Of a stretch of 64,000 bases of DNA, positions 57,291 through 64,000 are shown piece after piece. A model generated the notes under the pieces. It ran no database searches and had not been told where the DNA came from. It worked only from the letters and a program-made list of their open reading frames with translations. A program made the position numbers and the translations under genes. Each line of letters opens with the position of its first letter. The first letter of the stretch is position 1. This stretch comes from Emticicia sp040253585 (GTDB lineage Bacteria > Bacteroidota > Bacteroidia > Cytophagales > Spirosomataceae), in NCBI RefSeq assembly GCF_040253585.1, contig NZ_JBELAU010000017.1, positions 1-64,000 of the forward strand, given 5' to 3'.

Positions 57291-59171
57291 TTACAAAATA
57301 CTCATTTCGATTCGTCGGTTGATTTGACGGTTTTCTTCGGAAGTATTCGGGACGATGGGCTTTGTTTTCCCGTAGCCTTTAACCTTAATATTTTGTATGT
57401 TTATACCTTTTTTTACAAGGTAATCAGCTACAGACAAGGCTCTTTTCTCTGAAAGTAGCTGATTTTCAGTATCTTTTCCTACATCATCGGTATGTCCCGA
57501 AATCTCTACCTGCAAAGACGGGTTTTGTGTTAATAATAGTTGCAGTTTATCAAGTTCGGTAAATGACTCGGGGCGTAGTTCAGCTTTTCCAGAATCGAAA
57601 AAGATATTATTCAATACCGTTTTTACGTCTTTTTTGATTGGGTCGAGCAAAATATCAATTATTTTTCCATCGGCTTCATTTTTTTCTGAAAAATTAAAAG
57701 TTAAGCTTTTGAAAAAATAATCTTTTTTATTGATGAAAAGTCCATACTGACTACCATTGGGCAAAACTGCTGTATATTGCCCCGTCACGACATCAGAATT
57801 TGTTTTTTCTACAACTTTATTAGTTTTTAAATCAATTAATTCTATTTCGGCCGAAAGATTTTGTTTGGTAGTCGCATCTTGCACGATACCTTTTACGAAA
57901 CTGGCTCTTTTGAATTTATCAGAAAGTTTTTTCGGAATATCAAACTGAAAGAGTTTTATATCGGGTTTTACATCGGAAGAATAATAACCCTTTGTCCCAT
58001 CGGCCGAAATAAATAAAGCCACTTGATCTTCGTGAGTATTAATTGGAAAACCCAAATTTTCGGGTTTAGAATATATTCCAATTTTTGATTCGGTCATGAA
58101 TAAATCTAATCCGCCCATGCCCAAATGTCCATCCGATGCGAAAAATAAAGTGTGTCCATTGGCGTGAACAAAAGGTGAAATTTCATCACTTGCTGTATTA
58201 ATAACATCACCGAGATTTATGGCTTTTGTCCAAGTATTATTTTCTTTTAATTCACTTACCCACAAATCTTTACGCCCATATCCTCCTTGTCGGTCAGAGG
58301 AAAAATACAAGATTCGACCATCGTTAGATAAGCTTGGCTGTGCTTCCCAAAATGGACTATTAACACTACTTCCTAAATTTTCGGGCGTGGTCCACTCTTC
58401 GCCTACTTTCTTTGAAATGTACAAATCGCAACTTCCCAGACTATTTTTGCCATCGCAGCTCGTAAAAACCAAAGTTCGTCCATCAGCCGAGATGCTACAA
58501 GTGCCTTCGTTGGCGGTTGTATTGATTTTATCAGATATATTTTTGGGAGCAGACCAGTTTCCGTTAATCAGTTGTGAAACATATAAATTTTCATCTCCAT
58601 CGTCGGAGCGAGCCGTGAAAATGATCGTTTCGTTATCGGCAGTCAGTACGGGAAAATATTGTTTATTTTTAAAATTTATGGTTGCTCCCATTTCGGCGGC
58701 TTTGAATGTCATAGCAGTGCTTTTGGCTTCTTCACCGAACTTACATTGCTCCAATTGGCGAGTAAGCTGTTTCATAACTGGACTGCTTTGCGGTACATTT
58801 TTAACCGAAAAACTCAAATATTCTTTGGCTTTTGCATATTCACCTGCTTTTATGAGTCTTGTGCCAATATAGGTGTAGCCTTGTGTAAGAAGTGGGTCGT
58901 TCGGGCGTAATTCGATGGCTTTTTTGTAAAATTTGATAGCATTTTCTTGATTTCGAGCTGCTTCGTTGATTTGACCAAGTTTGAAATATGGGTCAGCGAA
59001 AGTAGAATCTTTGTCGATGGCTTTTTGTAGATTTTCAATCGCTTCAACTGATTTTCTTTCGGCTATATTCTTTAGGGCTTTTTCGTAAAACTCTTTGGCT
59101 TTTGGATTAGGGCTTTGAGCAAAGGTATTGATGGATAGAAATAGAAGCAGTATTGTAAAATGTTTTATCAT
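57291..59171 (-). CDS. OmpA-family protein with TPR and WD40-like repeats
   Basis: 626 residues, signal peptide MIKHFTILLLFLSINTFAQ. TPR repeats at about 25-150 (AIENLQKAIDKDSTFADPYF). WD40-like/PD40 beta-propeller repeats at about 155-405 (SADGRTLVFTSCDGKNSLGS; LSNDGRILYFSSDRQGGYGR). Carboxypeptidase-regulatory-like segment at about 430-500. OmpA/Pal peptidoglycan-binding domain at the end (FFDSGKAELRPESF; ISGHTDDVGKDTENQLLSEK; NRQINRRIEM). Anchors the outer membrane to the cell wall; relatives occur in type IX secretion and gliding machinery, but that link is not shown here. Confidence 0.92.
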   Translation of the reverse strand: MIKHFTILLLFLSINTFAQSPNPKAKEFYEKALKNIAERKSVEAIENLQKAIDKDSTFADPYFKLGQINEAARNQENAIKFYKKAIELRPNDPLLTQGYTYIGTRLIKAGEYAKAKEYLSFSVKNVPQSSPVMKQLTRQLEQCKFGEEAKSTAMTFKAAEMGATINFKNKQYFPVLTADNETIIFTARSDDGDENLYVSQLINGNWSAPKNISDKINTTANEGTCSISADGRTLVFTSCDGKNSLGSCDLYISKKVGEEWTTPENLGSSVNSPFWEAQPSLSNDGRILYFSSDRQGGYGRKDLWVSELKENNTWTKAINLGDVINTASDEISPFVHANGHTLFFASDGHLGMGGLDLFMTESKIGIYSKPENLGFPINTHEDQVALFISADGTKGYYSSDVKPDIKLFQFDIPKKLSDKFKRASFVKGIVQDATTKQNLSAEIELIDLKTNKVVEKTNSDVVTGQYTAVLPNGSQYGLFINKKDYFFKSLTFNFSEKNEADGKIIDILLDPIKKDVKTVLNNIFFDSGKAELRPESFTELDKLQLLLTQNPSLQVEISGHTDDVGKDTENQLLSEKRALSVADYLVKKGINIQNIKVKGYGKTKPIVPNTSEENRQINRRIEMSIL

Positions 59172-59315
59172 AAATTTTGTTGTAGATATTTATTTTAAAA
59201 CGTTCGAGAGCTTTTCATTGTTATCTTTGCAATCAATTAATTGAAAGTTTCTGTATATAAATTTTCGTTGAAGAAACATTCATAATTCTTAATTCTACAT
59301 TCTCAATTATAAAAA

Positions 59316-59849
59316 ATGCTTCATTTATATCTAAAATCGCTTCATATTATCGGGTTTGTATCTTGGTTTGCAGGCTTGTTTTATTTGGTCAGAATGTTTG
59401 TGTATCATGCCGAAGCTGCCGATAAACCAGAGGCATTGCGAGAAGATTGGAAAAAACAATATACAGCTATGCAGTGGCGAGTGTATAAAATTATCTGTAA
59501 CCCTGCCATGATGATTACATGGACTTGCGGAATTTTGATGCTGGTCAATACACCTGCATTTTTGGAACAAGGGTGGTTACAAACAAAATTAGTTTTGTTA
59601 GTGCTTTTGACGGGCTATCACATTTACTGTAAAGGAATTATAAAAAAACAAGAAGCCGATAGAAGCACTTATACTTCATTTCAATTTAGATTGTTGAATG
59701 AGCTTCCTACCTTGTTTTTGGTCGCAATTGTGCTTTTAGCAGTTGTGAAAGATTTACTAAACTTCGTTTATTTGTTTTTGGGAGTTTTAGCTTTTGGTTT
59801 TACTTTATTTTTTGCGGCGAGAGCTTATAAAAAGTTTAGAGAAAAGTAG
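59316..59849 (+). CDS. hemJ: Protoporphyrinogen IX oxidase, HemJ type
   Basis: 177 residues, four to five membrane helices (SLHIIGFVSWFAGLFYLVRM; AMMITWTCGILMLV; LVLLVLLTGYHIYC; LFLVAIVLLAVVKDLL). N-terminal LHLYLKSLHIIGFVSWFAGL carries the conserved His (H10) and Trp of HemJ; REDWKKQYTAMQWRVYKIIC and NELPTLFLVAIVLL also fit the family. Oxidises protoporphyrinogen IX to protoporphyrin IX in heme synthesis, with bound heme b. Divergent from the OmpA gene. Confidence 0.92.
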   Translation: MLHLYLKSLHIIGFVSWFAGLFYLVRMFVYHAEAADKPEALREDWKKQYTAMQWRVYKIICNPAMMITWTCGILMLVNTPAFLEQGWLQTKLVLLVLLTGYHIYCKGIIKKQEADRSTYTSFQFRLLNELPTLFLVAIVLLAVVKDLLNFVYLFLGVLAFGFTLFFAARAYKKFREK

Positions 59850-59871
59850 GACATTATAAAATCCTACTTTT
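59842..59871. terminator. Terminator overlapping the hemJ stop
   Basis: AAAAGTAGGA (59842-59851) and TCCTACTTTT (59862-59871), perfect 10-bp stem, 10-base loop. The hemJ stop is within the left arm. It serves the convergent pair hemJ/M28. Confidence 0.8.
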
Positions 59872-59886
59872 CCTTATTCTACGCTT

Positions 59887-59905
59887 GACAAGTTGGAAAC
59901 TTGTC
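59887..59905. repeat. Short palindrome ending the M28 transcript
   Basis: GACAAGTT (59887-59894) and AACTTGTC (59898-59905) with GGA between, directly beyond the M28 stop at 59906. Its fold and the GTAG/CTAC neighbours recall the other dispersed hairpins in this window. Confidence 0.6.
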
Positions 59906-61399
59906 CTACTTACCATATAGCTCATTAAATGCTTTTTCGTATTTATCACCAGCCTTCCATTTAGGAGCCGTTGGGCGGTCGGCAATCAATCTGGCTGCAT
60001 AAACGTAAGCTTGACAGAATTTCAGTAAATAATTGTAATTGACTGATTCTGGGCTGTCTGATACTTGATGATAAAACTTGTTGATTTCTGCATCGAAAGC
60101 CGTAAAACCTGGGGCAAAATCGGGTGATGGAATACCTTTTGCAGCCAAATTTACATTATCTGAACGGTCGAAAAGATTTTGTTCGGGAGCTGGGTCGGTG
60201 ATGGCTGTTAATCCAAAAGCCTTTGCTCCTGCTTCGATTTGTGGTTGAGCATCGGTGCGGTCAAGCCCAATAACGGTTACTTTTGTTGTATCATTATAAC
60301 CTGCACCATCGCAATCGAGGCTATAAACACATTGTTTCAACGGCACGAGTGGATGCTCGGCATAATATTTACTTCCCAGAAGGCCAATTTCTTCGCCTGT
60401 GTAAGCAATGAATAAAATCGAACGCTTGGTTGGTTTTTGTGTGAATGCTTTTACTGCTGATAAAATGGCAGTTGTTCCGAAGGCATTATCTCTTGCTCCA
60501 TTGAAAATTGTATCACTTTCAGTTACTCGACCACCTTTTCTGCCAGTACCAACGTGGTCGAAGTGAGCAGTTAGTACTACATATTCGTTTTTCAAAACTG
60601 GGTCGGAGCCTTCTAAAACTCCCAAAACGTTATACGACATCACCGTTTTCTTTGAAACTTCACTCACATTCAAACTCAAGGTTTTCAAAGACTCTCTGTC
60701 AAACTTTTTCAAGTGCGTATTGCTTACCCAAATATGTGGGATATCAGCATTCTGTGCATTTTCAGGAGCTAAATTGAGCTTTTCACCACCCATATAATTG
60801 GTGATTGCTGCCCACGGATATTTCAAATTATATAACTGGATAAAAGCCGCAGCACCATTTTTGGCGGCAAAATCTACTTTTTTAGATGAACCTCTAAGGT
60901 TTTCGTTCGGGTCATCGCTGTTTGGAATACCAAATTGAGCAATTACAATTTTACCTTTTACGTCAATACCTTTGTAGTCATCTTGCTTATCATCTACCCA
61001 GCCATAGCCAACAAAAACTACAGGAACATTTTCGAGTTTAGTGGCTTTTCCGCTCAACATAATAAAATCTTTTGTCCATTTTAATGAGTCAGTTCCAACC
61101 AAAACTTCTCCTTTTTTTGTTGGTTTTACCATTTCAAAAGGCACAGGTTGTAAATAATCTTTTTGTCCGTTTGGTGTTTTTAAACCTTGTAAACGGAAGT
61201 TTTCGGCTACGTATCGGGCAGCTACATTATTCGTAATTTCGCCCGTTCTACGCCCCAACATTTCATCCGATGCAATGAAACGGATATGAGACTCGATTTC
61301 TTTTTTTGATAATTTGTATTCTGGTAGCTTGTTTATTTTTTGAGCATTTGCTCCGAAAACAATAATGGTTAAGATAAGTAATAGATGTTTGATTTTCAT
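59906..61399 (-). CDS. Secreted M28 family aminopeptidase with PA domain
   Basis: 497 residues, signal peptide MKIKHLLLILTIIVFGANAQ. PA-type insert at about 110-245 (VPVVFVGYGW; GIDVKGKIVIAQFG). M28 catalytic region: AHFDHVGTGRKG (zinc His, about 280), FNGARDNAFGTTAILSAVKA (Asp), IAYTGEEIGLLGSKYY (Glu pair) and SLDCDGAGYND. Di-zinc exopeptidase that trims N-terminal residues from extracellular or periplasmic peptides. Monocistronic. Confidence 0.92.
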   Translation of the reverse strand: MKIKHLLLILTIIVFGANAQKINKLPEYKLSKKEIESHIRFIASDEMLGRRTGEITNNVAARYVAENFRLQGLKTPNGQKDYLQPVPFEMVKPTKKGEVLVGTDSLKWTKDFIMLSGKATKLENVPVVFVGYGWVDDKQDDYKGIDVKGKIVIAQFGIPNSDDPNENLRGSSKKVDFAAKNGAAAFIQLYNLKYPWAAITNYMGGEKLNLAPENAQNADIPHIWVSNTHLKKFDRESLKTLSLNVSEVSKKTVMSYNVLGVLEGSDPVLKNEYVVLTAHFDHVGTGRKGGRVTESDTIFNGARDNAFGTTAILSAVKAFTQKPTKRSILFIAYTGEEIGLLGSKYYAEHPLVPLKQCVYSLDCDGAGYNDTTKVTVIGLDRTDAQPQIEAGAKAFGLTAITDPAPEQNLFDRSDNVNLAAKGIPSPDFAPGFTAFDAEINKFYHQVSDSPESVNYNYLLKFCQAYVYAARLIADRPTAPKWKAGDKYEKAFNELYGK

Positions 61400-61440
61400 T
61401 TTGATGATAGATGTTTTTATTTGAAAATATTTAAATTTTT

Positions 61441-61477
61441 GAGCAATTTAGAAATCGGACTGCCGACGCAGTTGCTC
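61441..61477 (-). repeat. Palindromic dispersed element, copy B
   Basis: GAGCAA (61441-61446) pairs with TTGCTC (61472-61477), enclosing the CTGC-GTCG-GCAG hairpin and AGTCCGATT seen in copy A (32881-32915), on the opposite strand. The end touches the stop codon of the DUF255 gene. Confidence 0.7.
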
Positions 61478-63510
61478 TACTGCATTAGTTCTAAAGCCTT
61501 AGTTACTTCGGTTGTTGGTAATTGGCAAGTTTTATCGAAACATACATAAATCGTTGTTTCGCCATTTTTTGCGGTTCGATTTTGTAAAAGTGGTAGTTTT
61601 GAGTCAGTTTCTGTGCCTACAAAAACTTTATTGAGCATAAAATCTGCATCAATTTCTTTTCTGATTTCTTTTAGATTCTTACCAACAATGGCTACTTCGG
61701 CAGTTGGTTTTATGTGTTGGGTTGCCAAACACGCCCATTGCGTTACCCATTGAGGGTCGGTCAGAACGATGCGTTTCATTTTTGCCAACATCAAATTGCT
61801 TATTTCGATGAAATCATTTCTGCCTAAAATTAACCCTAAATTATACAAGTTAGTAGCCATCATTGAGTTTGAGGCAGGAATCACATTATCGAAAATTTCT
61901 TTTTTTCGAGCAATCAATTCTTCGCCTTGACTATCAGTAAAGTAGAAAAACTCGTCTTCTGCATCATAGAAATTAGCAATTGTATAGTCGGCCAATAGTT
62001 CGGCTTCTTCTAACCACGTTTCATCGAAAGTAACCTGATAAAGAGCTGTGTAAGCATCAATTACACTGGAATAATCTTCGAGGTATGCCACAATATTTGC
62101 TTTGCCATTTTTATAGTTGTGCCAAAGTCCACGACCCTCTGCCCCATCTTCGGTTGTGACTTTGATACTCATTTTTTCTTTGATGAAGTGGGCATTTTGT
62201 AGAGCTAATTCCAAAAACTTTGGTGTATCAAGATAACGATACGCATCAACCAAACCTTTGAGCATCAGGCCATTCCACGAACACAAGATTTTATCATCAA
62301 GCCCAGGACGAATTCTTTTTGCACGATAATCAAAGAGTTTTTGTTTGATTTCTTGGCTCAACGGAAAACCACTTTCCATGAAATCACGCTCTTCGAGATG
62401 CACCACATTATTGCCGTGTTCCCAGTTTCCGTCTTCCGAAAACTCAAAAGTTTCGCAGAATGGAGCGGCATCTTCTCCCAAAATGACTTCAATTTCTGAT
62501 TTCTTCCAAATATAAAACTTTCCTTCTTCGCCTTCACTATCAGCATCTAAGGCTGAGTAAAAACCACCTTCTTTGCTCATCATTTCTCGTTCGAGCCATT
62601 CGATGGTTTCGGTTACTTTTGCTTTATAAAATTCGTCGGGGCGGCCTTCTGATTTTGTGAGAGCGTAGGCTTCGGCATAAAGCGAAACCAATTGTCCGTT
62701 GTCATAGAGCATTTTCTCGAAGTGCGGCACTTTCCAATCTTCATCAGTTGAGTAGCGAGTCCAACCGCCACCAATTGTGTCGTAAATTCCGCCCAAAGCA
62801 ACTCTGTCGAGTGTGTGAATGAGGTGCTGATAGGCTCGTTTGTCTTTAGTAATGGTATAATATCTGAGCAAAAACTTCCAAATGCTCGGCATCGGGAATT
62901 TTGGACTGCGATTCATACCGCCTTTCTCGAAATCAAAATCTTTGTGGAGGCGATTAAAAATCGTGGTGAGTTCTTCTTCCGAAATCTTCAGTCCATCGTC
63001 CGAAATATCCATTTGATATTTGTCGCTCTCTTTGGTGTGCATATTTTGCGTGAAACCTTCGGCCGATTTTTGTAGTTTTTCACGGTCATTCTTAAAAGCA
63101 TTGCTTATACTTTCGACCAAATTTGCCCAATTTCTTGGCGGAAAATACGTTCCACCGTAAAATGGTTTAGCATCGGGCATCAGAAAAACATTGAGCGGCC
63201 AACCACCACGCAGCCCCATTGCTTGCAGAGCATCCATATAAATCGCATCGACATCGGGGCGTTCTTCACGGTCAACTTTGATGCAGACCAAATGCTCGTT
63301 CATTATTTCAGCAATCTGTTCGTTCTCGAAAGATTCTCGCTCCATGACGTGGCACCAATGGCAAGCCGAATAACCGATACTTACCAAAATTGGCTTGTCT
63401 TCTGTTCTGGCTTTTTGCAGAGCTTCTTCTCCCCACGGAAACCACTCAACAGGGTTATGAGCGTGTTGAAGTAAATATGGACTTGTTTCGTTGATGAGTT
63501 TATTTTGCAT
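61477..63510 (-). CDS. YyaL/DUF255 thioredoxin-like domain protein
   Basis: 677 residues from 63510 (MQNKLINETSPYLLQHAHNP). The frame extends 27 codons further, but that part is not family-like. N-terminal thioredoxin fold with CHWC at about 50-53 (GYSACHWCHVMERESFENE), REERPDVDAIYMD and GGWPLNVFLMPD. The rest is an (alpha/alpha) barrel of glycosidase/epimerase type (GIYDTIGGGWTRYSTDEDWK; FEKMLYDNGQLVSLYAEAYA; CSWNGLMLKGLVDAYRYL). Widely conserved (SPATA20 in animals), with no established reaction. Cytoplasmic. The next gene upstream starts 447 bases away. Confidence 0.93.
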   Translation of the reverse strand: MQNKLINETSPYLLQHAHNPVEWFPWGEEALQKARTEDKPILVSIGYSACHWCHVMERESFENEQIAEIMNEHLVCIKVDREERPDVDAIYMDALQAMGLRGGWPLNVFLMPDAKPFYGGTYFPPRNWANLVESISNAFKNDREKLQKSAEGFTQNMHTKESDKYQMDISDDGLKISEEELTTIFNRLHKDFDFEKGGMNRSPKFPMPSIWKFLLRYYTITKDKRAYQHLIHTLDRVALGGIYDTIGGGWTRYSTDEDWKVPHFEKMLYDNGQLVSLYAEAYALTKSEGRPDEFYKAKVTETIEWLEREMMSKEGGFYSALDADSEGEEGKFYIWKKSEIEVILGEDAAPFCETFEFSEDGNWEHGNNVVHLEERDFMESGFPLSQEIKQKLFDYRAKRIRPGLDDKILCSWNGLMLKGLVDAYRYLDTPKFLELALQNAHFIKEKMSIKVTTEDGAEGRGLWHNYKNGKANIVAYLEDYSSVIDAYTALYQVTFDETWLEEAELLADYTIANFYDAEDEFFYFTDSQGEELIARKKEIFDNVIPASNSMMATNLYNLGLILGRNDFIEISNLMLAKMKRIVLTDPQWVTQWACLATQHIKPTAEVAIVGKNLKEIRKEIDADFMLNKVFVGTETDSKLPLLQNRTAKNGETTIYVCFDKTCQLPTTEVTKALELMQ

Positions 63511-63600
63511 GATTTTTGATTGGATATTTTCTCTAATGCCGTTGTAACAACAACTGACACACTCGAACTCAATGAACATCCCACCTAACAAGGAACAAAA

Positions 63601-63957
63601 TCATGGAAGATTTGTCCAAGTGGAGTCAGAAATAACATTGTAATTTGTTATTATCCAGTTTGAGATAAAATATTTTTTTCGTAAAACTGTATTTCCTTCA
63701 ATTTTAACTTTACCATTACTTCCTTTCATTATTGCATCAAACTGATACTGAGTATCATCAGATTGATTAATTGGGGTATATTGAATTTCACTACCCCTAA
63801 AATCTCCAAAAATATTCTTTAACTTATTATTTTTTTCTATTAATTCTATTAAATCAGTTGTGATTTCGGGCGTTCTTTTAAAAAGCAGTAAGCTAACTAT
63901 ATCCATAAAAATCGCCAAGACTACAATAAATAAAATGACCTTAATTACACTTTTCAT
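63601..63957 (-). CDS. Small membrane-anchored protein, Coa1-like fold possible
   Basis: 118 residues. One N-terminal membrane segment (VIKVILFIVVLAIFMDIVSL) followed by a periplasm-facing or cytoplasmic alpha/beta part: IEKNNKLKNIFGDFRGSEIQ, then YQFDAIMKGSNGKVKIEGNT and a final KKYFISNWIITNYN. The G-D-x-GS-x(n)-A-x-KGSNGKVK-x(n)-W arrangement resembles Coa1/Tim21-type domains of cytochrome oxidase assembly factors. The match is weak and there are no oxidase genes in view. Leaves 43 bases of spacer at the window end. Confidence 0.6.
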   Translation of the reverse strand: MKSVIKVILFIVVLAIFMDIVSLLLFKRTPEITTDLIELIEKNNKLKNIFGDFRGSEIQYTPINQSDDTQYQFDAIMKGSNGKVKIEGNTVLRKKYFISNWIITNYNVISDSTWTNLP

Positions 63958-64000
63958 TATTAGAAGTTTTTAATATTTTCACAAATAATTACTCCACCAC

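Overview
The window looks like chromosomal DNA of a Bacteroidota bacterium, most likely a Cytophagales/Spirosomaceae-type heterotroph. The evidence is a SusC/SusD pair, a DUF1800/DUF1501 pair, a T9SS-style secreted protein, TAnnTTTG-type promoter boxes, A/T-rich spacers with weak Shine-Dalgarno sequences and a tRNA gene without encoded CCA. I infer the lineage from gene content only and cannot name the species.

Region 1 (1 to about 19.6 kb) is the right-hand part of a prophage. Late tail genes run rightward (1-7729: tape measure and two large tail proteins). A rightward cargo zone follows (7995-11896). Then a long leftward run of small early genes (18856 down to 12028) diverges from a rightward HTH repressor-like gene (19126-19551). 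Capsid, portal, lysis and integration genes are not in view and presumably lie to the left. The cargo zone holds an ImmA/IrrE metallopeptidase with its own HTH and a clear operator-flanked promoter. It also holds an AT-rich three-gene module: STAS-like/GHKL ATPase, DUF4325 STAS-like protein and two-TM coiled-coil protein. This module is bracketed by a diverged direct repeat and is the best candidate in the window for an undescribed system. Two early-region spacers (16511-16871 and 17581-17742) are packed with inverted repeats and look like structured RNA or DNA.

Region 2 (19.7-32.9 kb) is ordinary chromosome. It has a secreted DUF1800/DUF1501/PA14 trio, a tandem universal stress protein, gamma-carbonic anhydrase, DedA, a VOC protein, an Uup-like ABC-F ATPase and an LTA-synthase-like membrane sulfatase-fold protein.

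Region 3 (33.0-48.2 kb) is a polysaccharide utilization locus set inside the 5-oxoprolinase genes. pxpB (32963) is separated from pxpC-pxpA (46666-48247) by a leftward catabolic operon: GH88, SusC, SusD, heparinase II/III-like lyase, TIM-barrel isomerase, second lyase-like protein and DUF1080. A rightward LacI regulator completes the locus. Tandem GCAAACGT operator motifs lie between the operon and lacI. The gene set points to an acidic, uronate-containing glycan.

Region 4 (48.2-64 kb) has a sterol-desaturase-like hydroxylase, a UMF1-type MFS transporter, tRNA-Val(GAC), two glycosyltransferases with a GDP-mannose-3,5-epimerase-like enzyme, BshB1, an M23/LysM hydrolase, TrxB, an OmpA-family protein, HemJ, an M28 peptidase and a YyaL/DUF255 protein. 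Short palindromic repeats recur in the spacers of regions 2 to 4. One pair (32881 and 61441) keeps its fold through compensating changes.
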